64,000 nt of DNA from Rhynchopus euleeides (GCA_963210315.1 OY723275.1:620001-684000); one strand, 5' to 3'. Shown: positions 43,135 through 54,898, numbered from the stretch's first letter. Numbers and translations are program-made. Notes: generated from the sequence alone by a model not told the origin.

Positions 43135-44912
43135 ACTAGGCCGGCTATGGGCCGATCTCGCCCGTACTGGGCCGGACATGGGCCGATCTCGGCAGTACTG
43201 GGCCGGCTATGGGCCGATCTCGCACGTACTGGGCCGGCTATGGGCCGATCTCGGCAGTGCTGGGCCGGCTATGGGCCGATCTCGCCCGTACTGGGCCGGA
43301 CATGGGCCGATCTCGCCCGTACTGGGCCGGCTATGGGCCGATCTCGCACGTACTGGGCCGGACATGGGCCGATCTCGGCAGTGCTGGGCCGGCTACGGGC
43401 CGATCTCGCACGTACTGGGCCGGACATGGGCCGATCTCGGCAGTACTGGGCCGGCTATGGGCCGATCTCGGCAGTGCTGGGCCGGCTATGGGCCGATCTC
43501 GCCCGTACTGGGCCGGACATGGGCCGATCTCGGCAGTGCTGGGCCGGCTATGGGCCGATCTCGCCCGTACTGGGCCGGACATGGGCCGATCTCGGCAGTA
43601 CTGGGCCGGCTATGGGCCGATCTCGCACGTACTGGGCCGGCTATGGGCCGATCTCGGCAGTGCTGGGCCGGCTATGGGCCGATCTCGCCCGTACTGGGCC
43701 GGACATGGGCCGATCTCGCCCGTACTGGGCCGGCTATGGGCCGATCTCGCACGTACTGGGCCGGACATGGGCCGATCTCGGCAGTGCTGGGCCGGCTACG
43801 GGCCGATCTCGCACGTACTGGGCCGGACATGGGCCGATCTCGGCAGTACTGGGCCGGCTATGGGCCGATCTCGGCAGTGCTGGGCCGGCTATGGGCCGAT
43901 CTCGCCCGTACTGGGCCGGACATGGGCCGATCTCGGCAGTGCTGGGCCGGCTATGGGCCGATCTCGCCCGTACTGGGCCGGACATGGGCCGATCTCGGCA
44001 GTGCTGGGCCGGCTATGGGCCGATCTCGCCCGTACTGGGCCGGCTATGGGCCGATCTCGCCCGTACTGGGCCGGCTATGGGCCGATCTCGGCAGTGCTGG
44101 GCCGGCTACGGGCCGATCTCGGCCGTACTGGGCCGGACATGGGCCGATCTCGCCCGTACTGGGCCGGCTATGGGCCGATCTCGCCCGTACTGGGCCGGAC
44201 ATGGGCCGATCTCGGCAGTGCTGGGCCGGCTATGGGCCGATCTCGGCAGTGCTGGGACGGCTATGGGCCGATCTCGCCCGTACTGGGCCGGCTATGGGCC
44301 GATCTCGGCAGTGCTGGGCCGGCTACGGGCCGATCTCGGCCGTACTGGGCCGGACATGGGCCGATCTCGCCCGTACTGGGCCGGCTATGGGCCGATCTCG
44401 GCAGTGCTGGGCCGGCTATGGGCCGATCTCGCCCGTACTGGGCCGGACATGGGCCGATCTCGGCAGTGCTGGGCCGGCTATGGGCCGATCTCGCCCGTAC
44501 TGGGCCGGCTATGGGCCGATCTCGGCAGTGCTGGGACGGCTATGGGCCGATCTCGCCCGTACTGGGCCGGCTATGGGCCGATCTCGGCAGTGCTGGGCCG
44601 GCTACGGGCCGATCTCGGCCGTACTGGGCCGGACATGGGCCGATCTCGCCCGTACTGGGCCGGCTATGGGCCGATCTCGGCAGTGCTGGGCCGGCTATGG
44701 GCCGATCTCGCCCGTACTGGGCCGGCTATGGGCCGATCTCGGCAGTGCTGGGCCGGCTATGGGCCGATCTCGCCCGTACTGGGCCGGACATGGGCCGATC
44801 TCGGCAGTGCTGGGCCGGCTATGGGCCGATCTCGGCAGTGCTGGGACGGCTATGGGCCGATCTCGCCCGTACTGGGCCGGCTATGGGCCGATCTCGCCCG
44901 TACTGGGCCGGG
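43135..44912 (+). repeat. 31-bp minisatellite d, unit 1 (about 57 copies)
   Basis: The unit reads GGGCCGGCTATGGGCCGATC plus TCG(GCAGTGCT or CCCGTACT or CACGTACT). Because 31 is 1 mod 3 and the unit has no stop codon in any + frame, all three + frames stay open for over 600 codons and encode the same 31-residue repeat. I do not call these genes. Confidence 0.95.
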
Positions 44913-45704
44913 TCCAGGAGTGGTGTCCAGACCCTGGGCCGACCCAGGCTGTGGGTGGTGCATTTTGGTGCATTTTCCGTCGGTTTAGGTGAAAATTGTC
45001 GAATTTTGTCGAAATTTGACGACAGGTGACGAACAGCGAGAATCCCCGAAAAACCGGTTTTTAATTCATTTTTGGGGGGGGGGTCTTCGCTGACGAAGTT
45101 TTTGTCGAAGACCCCTGTCGTCGTCGTCAGAACACTGCCGTCTTCGGTGAAAAACCCCCTGAAACAGCCGTTTTCCTAATTATGTGACGAACGACGAAGT
45201 TTGTCGAAGTTTGTCGACCAGCGAAGACCCCCCTTAGCAGAAGTAGGATTATTGGACCCAAAAACCGAGAATCTGGGGCCAGACCTGACCTCCAGGGACC
45301 ACCTGGGGCCGGGCGGTTTTGACTCCCCAACCAGCGAAAAGGCCAAAAATGACCAAAAAACCGGTTTTTCTGTTTGCCATTTTAACAATTCCTAGAACTT
45401 TTAGTTGGATGGAGAATGGTCACCGTGAACTCAGATGTCCAAAAACAGACGATCCCCTACACTCCACATGTCGGAACGAGTGATTTTTAAATAGCAAATC
45501 ACATTTTTCATGCTACCCCAGCAGAGTACCAATGGAGACCGCCTATGTAACGTAGGCAAGCAGGGAACAATTCCAATCGGGGGGTGAGGGGCAGATCGGG
45601 AGCGGGGGTACAGTAAAAACATTAAAGATAAATCTTTAATGATGTTTTTTGTGAAGGTCATTAAAGATTTCCCCACCCCTCGCTCCACCCACCCCCTAAT
45701 CCCT

Positions 45705-48612
45705 ATCGGTGCACACGCCTCTCAGAACAAGAGGACAGTATCAGTACAGCACACCTATCGGTGCAGCACGCCTAGCAGTACAGCACACCTATCGGTGCAG
45801 CACGCCTAGCAGTACAGCACACCTATCGGTACAGCACGCCTAGCAGTACAGGACACCTATCGGTGCAGCACGCCTGTCAGTACAGGACACCTATCGGTGC
45901 AGCACGCCTGTCAGTACAGCACACCTATCGGTGCAGGACACCTGTCGGTGCAGCACGCCTAGCAGTACAGCACACCTATCGGTGCAGCACGCCTGTCAGT
46001 ACAGCACACCTACCGGTGCAGCACGCCTACCAGTACAGCACACCTATCGGTGCAGGACACCTATCGGTGCAGCACACCTGTCGGTGCGGCACGCCTAGCA
46101 GTACAGGACACCTATCGGTGCAGCACGCCTATCGGTGCAACACGCCTGTCAGTACAGCACACCTATCGGTGCAGGACACCTGTCGGTGCAGCACACCTGT
46201 CGGTGCGGCACGCCTGTCAGTGCAGGACACCTATCGGTGCAGCACGCCTGTCAGTACAGGACACCTATCGGTGCAGGACACCTGTCGGTGCAGCACGCCT
46301 ATCGGTGCAACACGCCTGTCAGTACAGCACACCTATCGGTGCAGGACACCTGTCGGTGCAGCACACCTGTCGGTGCGGCACGCCTGTCAGTGCAGGACAC
46401 CTATCGGTGCAGCACGCCTGTCAGTACAGGACACCTATCGGTGCAGCACACCTGTCGGTGCGGCACGCCTATCGGTGCAACACGCCTGTCAGTACAGCAC
46501 ACCTATCGGTGCAGCACGCCTGTCAGTACAGCACACCTATCGGTGCAGCACACCTGTCGGTGCAGCACGCCTAGCAGTACAGCACACCTATCGGTGCAGC
46601 ACGCCTGTCAGTACAGCACACCTATCGGTGCAGGACACCTGTCGGTGCAGCACACCTGTCGGTGCGGCACGCCTGTCAGTGCAGGACACCTATCGGTGCA
46701 GCACGCCTAGCAGTACAGCACACCTATCGGTGCAGCACGCCGGGCAGTACAGCACACCTATCGGTGCAGCACGCCTATCAGTACAGCACACCTATCGGTG
46801 CAGCACGCCTAGCAGTACAGCACACCTATCGGTGCAGCACGCCTGTCAGTACAGGACACCTATCGGTGCAGCACGCCTGTCAGTACAGCACACCTATCGG
46901 TGCAGGACACCTGTCGGTGCAGCACGCCTGTCAGTACAGCACACCTACCGGTGCAGCACGCCTACCAGTACAGCACACCTATCGGTGCAGGACACCTATC
47001 GGTGCAGCACGCCTGTCAGTACAGGACACCTATCGGTGCAGCACGCCTGTCAGTACAGCACACCTATCGGTGCAGGACACCTGTCGGTGCAGCACGCCTA
47101 GCAGTACAGCACACCTATCGGTGCAGCACGCCTGTCAGTACAGGACACCTATCGGTGCAGCACACCTGTCGGTGCAGCACGCCTAGCAGTACAGCACACA
47201 TATCGGTGCAGCACGCCTGTCAGTACAGCACACCTACCGGTGCAGCACGCCTACCAGTACAGCACACCTATCGGTGCAGGACACCTATCGGTGCAGCACA
47301 CCTGTCGGTGCGGCACGCCTAGCAGTACAGGACACCTATCGGTGCAGCACGCCTATCGGTGCAACACGCCTGTCAGTACAGCACACCTATCGGTGCAGGA
47401 CACCTGTCGGTGCGGCACGCCTGTCAGTGCAGGACACCTATCGGTGCAGCACGCCTGTCAGTACAGGACACCTATCGGTACAGGACACCTGTCGGTGCAG
47501 CACGCCTATCGGTGCAACACGCCTGTCAGTACAGGACACCTATCGGTGCAGGACACCTGTCGGTGCAGCACGCCTAGCAGTACAGCACACCTATCGGTGC
47601 AGCACGCCGGGCAGTACAGCACACCTATCGGTGCAGCACGCCTAGCAGTACAGCACACCTATCGGTGCAGCACGCCTGTCAGTACAGCACACCTATCGGT
47701 GCAGCACGCCTAGCAGTACAGCACACCTATCGGTGCAGCACGCCTGTCAGTACAGGACACCTATCGGTGCAGCACGCCTGTCAGTACAGCACACCTATCG
47801 GTGCAGCACGCCTGTCAGTACAGCACACCTATCGGTGCAGGACACCTATCGGTGCAGGACACCTGTCGGTGCAGCACGCCTGTCAGTACAGGACACCTAT
47901 CGGTGCAGCACGCCTATCGGTGCAACACGCCTGTCAGTACAGGACACCTATCGGTCCAGGACACCTGTCGGTGCAGCACGCCTAGCAGTACAGCACACCT
48001 ATCGGTGCAGCACGCAGGGCAGTACAGCACACCTATCGGTGCAGCACGCCTATCAGTACAGCACACCTATCGGTGCAGCACGCCTGTCAGTACAGCACAC
48101 CTATCGGTGCAGCACGCCTAGCAGTACAGCACACCTATCGGTGCAGCACGCCTGTCAGTACAGGACACCTATCGGTGCAGGACGCCTGTCAGTACAGCAC
48201 ACCTATCGGTGCAGGACACCTGTCGGTGCGGCACGCCTGTCAGTGCAGGACACCTATCGGTGCAGGACACCTGTCGGTGCAGCACGCCTGTCAGTACAGG
48301 ACACCTATCGGTGCAGGACACCTGTCGGTGCAGCACGCCTATCGGTGCAACACGCCTGTCAGTACAGGACACCTATCGGTGCAGGACACCTGTCGGTGCA
48401 GCACGCCTAGCAGTACAGCACACCTATCGGTGCAGCACGCCTGTCAGTACAGCACACCTATCGGTGCAGCACGCCTATCGGTGCAGCACGCCTGTCAGTA
48501 CAGGACACCTATCGGTGCAGGACACCTGTCGGTGCAGCACGCCTAGCAGTACAGCACACCTATCGGTGCAGCACGCCTGTCAGTACAGCACACCTATCGG
48601 TGCAGCACGCCT
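45705..48612 (+). repeat. 17-bp minisatellite, array 3 (macrosatellite unit 2)
   Basis: This is the longest of the three arrays, about 171 copies. Higher-order blocks of several hundred bases recur (for example a pattern ending CGGGCAGTACAGC at about 46742 and 47608, with a variant near 48014), which indicates segmental amplification within the array. Confidence 0.95.
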
Positions 48613-49106
48613 CTGAGTGCAGCTGGATCTCCGCCCATTAAAGATCTGACCAGGCTGCCCAGGCAGAAAACTGAGTGACGCGTTTAATTGCCCAAAACAA
48701 GCTCAAAACCCAAGAATTCCTTCGAAAACGGGCTCAAAAGTGAAAAATAGGACTTTCCGAAAAAATATCGAAAAGGTCCCCTTGGGGGTCTTCGCTAGCC
48801 GGTGCAAAAAAGTGCAGGCTGGTGCAGGGCAAAATGGGCCGAAAATGGGCCAAATCGGAGGCAAAAAAAAGGGCCGGGAGTTGGGTGGCCCCTAGCTGGG
48901 AGCACGCATTTGGACCCAAAAAATAATGTCGAGCGGTCCATGTGCATTGTTCAGCCCTCACAGGACGAGAAGGCACGGCGGGGCCCGTGTCACGGGTAAA
49001 CATTGAGATCAACCTGTCATCCTGGGCCAAGCCAAGATGGGAGCTGGCCGCCTGGGGCAATGCAGGAGCAACGGCTAGTGCTCGTGCTGGCACGAAGCGG
49101 AGCCAG

Positions 49107-50300
49107 GCAGTGCTGTCCCGAGAACGGGCCGAGCCAGACAGTGCTGTCCCAAGGGTGGGCCGAGCCAGACAGTGATGTCCCGAGAATGGGCCGAGCCAGG
49201 CAGTGCTGTCCCAAGGGTGGGCCGAGCCAGACAGTGCTGTCCCGAGAATGGGCCGAGCCAGACAGTGCTGTCCCGAGAACGGGCCGAGCCAGACAGTGCT
49301 GTCCCGAGAATGGGCCGAGCCAGGCAGTGCTGTCCCAAGGGTGGGCCGAGCCAGACAGTGCTGTCCCGAGAATGGGCCGAGCCAGACAGTGCTGTCCCGA
49401 GGGTGGGCCGAGCTAGGCAGTGCTGTCCCGAGAATGGGCCGAGCTAGGCAGTGCTGTCCCGAGAATGGGCCGAGCCAGGCAGTGCTGTCCCAAGGGTGGG
49501 CCGAGCCAGACAGTGCTGTCCCGAGAATGGGCCGAGCCAGACAGTGCTGTCCCGAGAACGGGCCGAGCCAGACAGTGCTGTCCCGAGGGTGGGCCGAGCT
49601 AGGCAGTGATGTCCCGAGAATGGGCCGAGCCAGGCAGTGCTGTCCCAAGGGTGGGCCGAGCCAGACAGTGCTGTCCCGAGAACGGGCCGAGCCAGACAGT
49701 GCTGTCCCGAGAATGGGCCGAGCCAGGCAGTGCTGTCCCAAGGGTGGGCCGAGCCAGACAGTGCTGTCCCGAGAATGGGCCGAGCCAGACAGTGCTGTCC
49801 CGAGGGTGGGCCGAGCTAGGCAGTGCTGTCCCGAGAATGGGCCGAGCCAGGCAGTGCTGTCCCAAGGGTGGGCCGAGCCAGACAGTGCTGTCCCGAGAAC
49901 GGGCCGAGCCAGACAGTGCTGTCCCGAGGGTGGGCCGAGCTAGGCAGTGCTGTCCCGAGAATGGGCCGAGCCAGGCAGTGCTGTCCCAAGGGTGGGCCGA
50001 GCCAGACAGTGCTGTCCCGAGAATGGGCCGAGCCAGACAGTGCTGTCCCGAGAACGGGCCGAGCCAGACAGTGCTGTCCCGAGGGTGGGCCGAGCTAGGC
50101 AGTGCTGTCCCGAGAATGGGCCGAGCCAGGCAGTGCTGTCCCAAGGGTGGGCCGAGCCAGACAGTGCTGTCCCGAGAATGGGCCGAGCCAGACAGTGCTG
50201 TCCCGAGGGTGGGCCGAGCTAGGCAGTGCTGTCCCGAGAATGGGCCGAGCCACGCAGTCCTGTCCAGAGGGTGGGCCGAGCCAGGCAGTGATGTCCCGAG
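49107..50300 (+). repeat. 31-bp minisatellite b, unit 2 (about 38 copies)
   Basis: Same unit as at 40866-41350, expanded about 2.5-fold. Blocks of several units carrying a GAGCTAGGCAG variant recur, showing multi-unit duplication. Confidence 0.95.
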
Positions 50301-51031
50301 GGTGGGCCGACATCACATCCGGTCTCGGCCCGCTGTCTGGACCGCAGCAACAAGAAATCTGCGCTGCATACACAGGAGCAGGGGGACTTGGCCCGTCCGC
50401 ACTCCGACATTGCACCGCGCTGCCCCAGCGCTCCAGATCACAAGGCCCCCTGTGCCGCAGGAGGTGGAGACGTCGCACACCAGCAGGATGACGTCGCAGA
50501 CCAGTTCACCACCCCCAACAGTAGGTCACACTCCGCCTCGCCTGTAGGCCGTCTACTGTATGCAGGAGTCTGCGTGTGTTGATAAAGACACACACGCCCG
50601 GCACACCTGATTCTATGGGCAGCGCTCGTAACTCTCTCGGCGCCAAGTCGAAGCTGAGCAAGATTTGGTTGGACGGTGCAAATATAGCTAGCCTTGCGGG
50701 CTCGCTAAGACACTCTCCGAGCTAGCTACATGAACACAACATTGCACATCGCACGGTTTCGAAGGATGGGTACGCGATGCGGGTTTAGGTCTTGTGCTAA
50801 TGTTACACACAGCAAGATCCCTGACGGAGGGGATCGATGGAGGCACTGAGGAGATCATGACTGGGAAGGGGTCCTGCATCGAACCCCCTCTGAGTGGAGC
50901 AAACACTCGGTACTCCGGGCGCCACGTTCTGCTCGGCTGGACATCACCCCGAGGTCGTGGCCACGGCCCCCGACCACTCACTGCGGGGAGCTTCCCGTCC
51001 AGACAGTGTCTGGACATCACTCCTGGGCTCG

Positions 51032-52029
51032 ACCCACTGGGCCGAGCCGACGAGTCGTGTCCAGACACTGGGCCGAGCCCAGGAGTGCTGTCCAGACACT
51101 GGGCCGAGCCCAGGAGTGATGTCCAGACCCTGGGCCGAGCCAGGGAGTGGTGTCCAGACACTGGGCCGAGCCCAGGAGTGATGTCCAGACACTGGGCCGA
51201 GCCAGGGAGTGGTGTCCAGACCCTGGGCCGAGCCCAGGAGTGCTGTCCAGGCACTGGGCCGAGCTCAGGAGTGCTGTCCAGTCCCTGGGCCGAGCCCAGG
51301 AGTGCTGTCCAGGCACTGGGCCGAGCTCAGGAGTGCTGTCCAGTCCCTGGGCCGAGCCAGGGAGTGGTGTCCAGACCCTGGGCCGAGCCCAGGAGTGCTG
51401 TCCAGACCCTGGGCCGAGCCCAGGAGTGATGTCCAGACCCTGGGCCGAGCCAGGGAGTGGTGTCCAGACACTGGGCCGAGCCCAGGAGTGATGTCCAGAC
51501 CCTGGGCCGAGCCAGGGAGTGGTGTCCAGACCCTGGGCCGAGCCCAGGAGTGCTGTCCAGACACTGGGCCGAGCTCAGGAGTGCTGTCCAGTCCCTGGGC
51601 CGAGCCAGGGAGTGGTGTCCAGACACTGGGCCGAGCCCAGGAGTGGTGTCCAGACCCTGGGCCGAGCCCAGGAGTGCTGTCCAGACACTGGGCCGAGCCA
51701 GGGAGTGGTGTCCAGACACTGGGCCGAGCCCAGGAGTGATGTCCAGACACTGGGCCGAGCCAGGGAGTGGTGTCCAGACACTGGGCCGAGCCCAGGAGTG
51801 ATGTCCAGACCCTGGGCCGAGCCCAGGAGTGCTGTCCAGACACTGGGCCGAGCTCAGGAGTGCTGTCCAGTCCCTGGGCCGAGCCAGGGAGTGGTGTCCA
51901 GACACTGGGCCGAGCCCAGGAGTGGTGTCCAGACCCTGGGCCGAGCCCAGGAGTGCTGTCCAGACACTGGGCCGAGCCAGGGAGTGATGTCCAGTCCCTG
52001 GGCCGAGCCCAGGAGTGCTGTCCAGACAC
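51032..52029 (+). repeat. 31-bp minisatellite c, unit 2 (about 32 copies)
   Basis: Same unit as at 42084-42919, with extra variants (GTCCAGGCACTGGG, GTCCAGTCCCTGGG). Higher-order blocks are evident. Confidence 0.95.
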
Positions 52030-52050
52030 TGACGATGTCCTGCCTCATAC

Positions 52051-52238
52051 CCGCCATGCCCGCAATGCACTTCCGGATCACATGGTTGTGGATTTTTAGC
52101 GCCTTCCGCATTCCCTCGAAAGACTTCTCCAAGCAGAGGGTCGAGGCCTGCACGTCTGTGACCACGAGTGTCGTGATCTTCGTCTCTGTGGAGTAGTCAT
52201 CGAAGAGCAGCGCCTGCTGGCTGTCTTCGTTCAGCATC
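52051..52238 (-). pseudogene. class III nucleotide cyclase exon fragment, copy 2
   Basis: Nearly identical to 42942-43129. One visible change turns ALEIHNH into ALKIHNH. The same splice-like borders and the same loss of the rest of the domain apply, so the fragment was captured before the macrosatellite duplicated. Confidence 0.6.
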
Positions 52239-52243
52239 CTACG

Positions 52244-52935
52244 ACTAGGCCGGCTATGGGCCGATCTCGCCCGTACTGGGCCGGACATGGGCCGATCTCG
52301 GCAGTACTGGGCCGGCTATGGGCCGATCTCGGCAGTGCTGGGCCGGCTATGGGCCGATCTCGGCAGTGCTGGGCCGGCTATGGGCCGATCTCGCACGTAC
52401 TGGGCCGGACATGGGCCGATCTCGCCCGTACTGGGCCGGACATGGGCCGATCTCGGCAGTGCTGGGCCGGCTATGGGCCGATCTCGCCCGTACTGGGCCG
52501 GCTATGGGCCGATCTCGCACGTACTGGGCCGGACATGGGCCGATCTCGGCAGTGCTGGGCCGGCTCTGGGCCGATCTCGCCCGTACTGGGCCGGACATGG
52601 GCCGATCTCGGCAGTGCTGGGCCGGCTATGGGCCGATCTCGCACGTACTGGGCCGGACATGGGCCGATCTCGGCAGTGCTGGGCCGGCTATGGGCCGATC
52701 TCGCACGTACTGGGCCGGACATGGGCCGATCTCGGCAGTGCTGGGCCGGCTATGGGCCGATCTCGCCCGTACTGGGCCAGCTATGGGCCGATCTCGGCAG
52801 TGCTGGGCCGGACATGGGCCGATCTCGGCAGTGCTGGGCCGGCTATGGGCCGATCTCGCACGTACTGGGCCGGACATGGGCCGATCTCGGCAGTGCTGGG
52901 CCGGCTATGGGCCGATCTCGCCCGTACTGGGCCGG
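52244..52935 (+). repeat. 31-bp minisatellite d, unit 2 (about 22 copies)
   Basis: Same unit as 43135-44912 but under half the length. One c-type copy and the GGTGCATTTTGGTGCATTTT tail follow, as in unit 1. Confidence 0.95.
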
Positions 52936-53290
52936 GTCCAGGAGTGGTGTCCAGACCCTGGGCCGACCCAGGCTGTGGGTGGTGCATTTTGGTGCATTTT
53001 CCGTCGGTGTAGGTGAAAATTGTCGAATTTTGTCGAAATTTGACGACAGGTGACGAACAGCGAGAATCCCCGAAAAACCGGTTTTTAATTCATTTTGGGG
53101 GGGGGGGGTCTTCGCTGACGAAGTTTTTGTCGAAGACCCCTGTCGTCGTCGTCAGAACACTGCCGTCTTCGGTGAAAAACCCCCTGAAACAGCCGTTTTC
53201 CTAATTATGTGACGAACGACGAAGTTTGTCGAAGTTTGTCGACCAGCGAAGACCCCCCTTAGCAGAAGTCGGATTATTGGACCCAAAATC

Positions 53291-53680
53291 CGAGAATCTG
53301 GGGCCAGACCTGACCTCCAGGGACCTCCCGAGGCCGGGCGGTTTTGACCCCCCAACCAGCGAAAAGGCCAAAAATGACGAAAAAACCGGTTTTTCTGTTT
53401 GCCATTTTAACAATTACTAGGACTTTTAGTTGGATGGAGAATGGTCACCGTGAACTCAGATGTCACGAAACATGCCACCCTGCCCACTCCACATGTCCGT
53501 TCCAACGATTCTAAAATAGCAAACCACTTTTTTCATACTACCCCAGCAGAGTACCAATGGAGACCCCCTATGTAACGTAGGCAAGCAGGGAACAATTCCA
53601 ATCGGGGGGAGGGGGGGGGGGGGGGGTTAGCGCAAGCGGGGTGACAGTAAAAACAGTGAAGATAAATCTTTAATGAATTT
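53291..53680 (+). repeat. partial third macrosatellite unit
   Basis: The lead sequence of the unit (ATCTGGGGCCAGACC...) is present up to AATCTTTAATGAATTT, then stops abruptly at 53680/53681, where jacalin-gene coding sequence begins. It includes a dG run near 53615-53626. Confidence 0.85.
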
Positions 53681-54810
53681 GGCTCGCTGAAGACAAACAA
53701 CAGCTCGCCATCAAAGGTGTCGGAGAAAGTTGGACACAGGTTGCCTGGCATAGGTCGATACGGCCTGATACCAAAAGCCCCAAAAGGGCCGAGTGCGCGC
53801 TTGTTTGTCTTGAATGTGAACTGTCTGACGGAACCCTCCAGAAAAGCCTCCACGCCTGTGATGAACTCGTCGTCGTCCAAAGCAACGGTATGGTGGGTGT
53901 GAGCTGCATCAGGTTGGTCAATTCCGCATGGCTTTGGATGGTGTCGGATGTACGTCCCGTCAGTGTAGGCAAGACCTAGACCGGTAACAGAGTGGTTCCC
54001 GGGGCGACCGCCCTCGGTCACACAGACACCACAGATGCGGGCATGGAGATGCACACGCTCTGCACTGTCGTCATCAAGACGCACTGGAGGGGTCTCACGA
54101 TAGCTGTGCATCGCTGTTCGACTCACGCGCGGCACATCTGCAGGGTGTCCGGAGGCAAAACCGATCTGGGTAATTGCGTCACCACTCACCCGCCCGTAGA
54201 CGTACGTTAGCTCGTCACCGTGAGCGAAGTCGGTGGAGAAGGTAGTGGAAGTATCATTATGGTTTCCGTACGGCCCCAGTCGACGTTTGTTGGTGATGAA
54301 GGTGATGCTCTGCAAATAGAGAACCCCATGCCTGCCCCGCACGCCTGTCACGTATTCATCATCGTCAAGAACAACGTGCGTCTCACCGCTATTAGAGAAT
54401 CGCATGCACCCATACGACATGCACACCCCGTTGGTGTAGGTGAGGGCCAGTGCAATCTTCGGGTGAGTTGCTTCTTTACTCCACACATCGATGCCGACCA
54501 CACGTCCCCAGGACACTGCATCAGCCCCATCATCAAAAAGGTACCCTTGGGCTGGCCCAAAGGATTCTCGCGGGATCACCACCACCTCGACCGTGGCACC
54601 AGCCTCCAGTGGCGTGTCCTGCAGGGGTGTGTCGTCGCTGCCCAGCCCCGCACCGCTGCCTGCCAAGCACAGCAGCACATCGCCCGACACCTGCCCCTCC
54701 GCAAACAGGTCGCGCACAGCCTTGACACGCAGGCTGCCCACAGTCTCATCGGGACTTGTTTCGACAGGCACACACACATCTGTGTCGGCAAGGCAAGCGA
54801 ACACCTCCAT
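53533..54810 (-). CDS. twin jacalin-type lectin domain protein, 3' end replaced by repeat
   Basis: The ATG at 54810 (MEVFACLADT) starts a ~75-residue ubiquitin-like-looking N-terminal domain (ETVGSLRVKAV..., ending ATVEVVVIPRE). Two jacalin-like β-prism repeats follow: about 103-225 (WGRVVGIDVWSKE ... LDDDEYVTGVRGRHG ... FITNKRRLGPYG ... ITQIGFASG) and about 255-380 (LDDDEFITGVEAFLEG ... FKTNKRALGPFGAFG). Jacalin domains bind mannose or galactose sugars. No signal peptide is seen, so an intracellular protein is likely. After residue ~377 (ELLFVFSE), where domain 1 has GRVSGDAITQIGF, the frame enters the macrosatellite and ends in a ~50-residue repeat-derived tail. The last strand of domain 2 is therefore lost. 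The domain call is firm; functionality of the second lectin domain is doubtful. Confidence 0.75.
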   Translation of the reverse strand: MEVFACLADTDVCVPVETSPDETVGSLRVKAVRDLFAEGQVSGDVLLCLAGSGAGLGSDDTPLQDTPLEAGATVEVVVIPRESFGPAQGYLFDDGADAVSWGRVVGIDVWSKEATHPKIALALTYTNGVCMSYGCMRFSNSGETHVVLDDDEYVTGVRGRHGVLYLQSITFITNKRRLGPYGNHNDTSTTFSTDFAHGDELTYVYGRVSGDAITQIGFASGHPADVPRVSRTAMHSYRETPPVRLDDDSAERVHLHARICGVCVTEGGRPGNHSVTGLGLAYTDGTYIRHHPKPCGIDQPDAAHTHHTVALDDDEFITGVEAFLEGSVRQFTFKTNKRALGPFGAFGIRPYRPMPGNLCPTFSDTFDGELLFVFSEPNSLKIYLHCFYCHPACANPPPPPSPRLELFPACLRYIGGLHWYSAGVV

Positions 54811-54898
54811 GATGGATGGGTGGTGCCGTGCAGGCCCTGCAGGGGTGTTGTGGTGGGCAATCTGTGAAAGAGACAACACTTACACCCATGCGGCAGTC

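Larger units (their letters stand above)
38138..45275 (+). repeat. composite macrosatellite, unit 1 (~7.1 kb)
   Basis: The unit begins at ATCTGGGGCCAGACCTGACC and contains, in order: an AT-rich lead, a 17-bp array (38571-40172), a spacer with a unit-specific 208-bp insertion, a 31-bp array (40866-41350), a spacer, a second 31-bp array (42084-42919), a nucleotide-cyclase exon fragment (42942-43129), a third 31-bp array (43135-44912), and a 360-bp tail. Unit 2 repeats the same order with near-identical spacers but very different array lengths. A 46-bp inverted repeat (TAGCTAGC...GAGCTAGCTA, about 41731-41776) is present in both. Confidence 0.9.
45276..53290 (+). repeat. composite macrosatellite, unit 2 (~8.0 kb)
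   Basis: This has the same order of parts as unit 1: lead, 17-bp array (45705-48612), spacer, 31-bp b array (49107-50300), spacer, c array (51032-52029), cyclase fragment (52051-52238), d array (52244-52935), tail. Spacers differ from unit 1 by scattered point changes only, while array lengths differ up to threefold. Confidence 0.9.

Noticed and set aside
43147..45029. Three overlapping + strand open frames of more than 600 codons
   Set aside because: They are the same 31-bp repeat read in three frames; absence of stops is a property of the unit, and no start context or domain exists.
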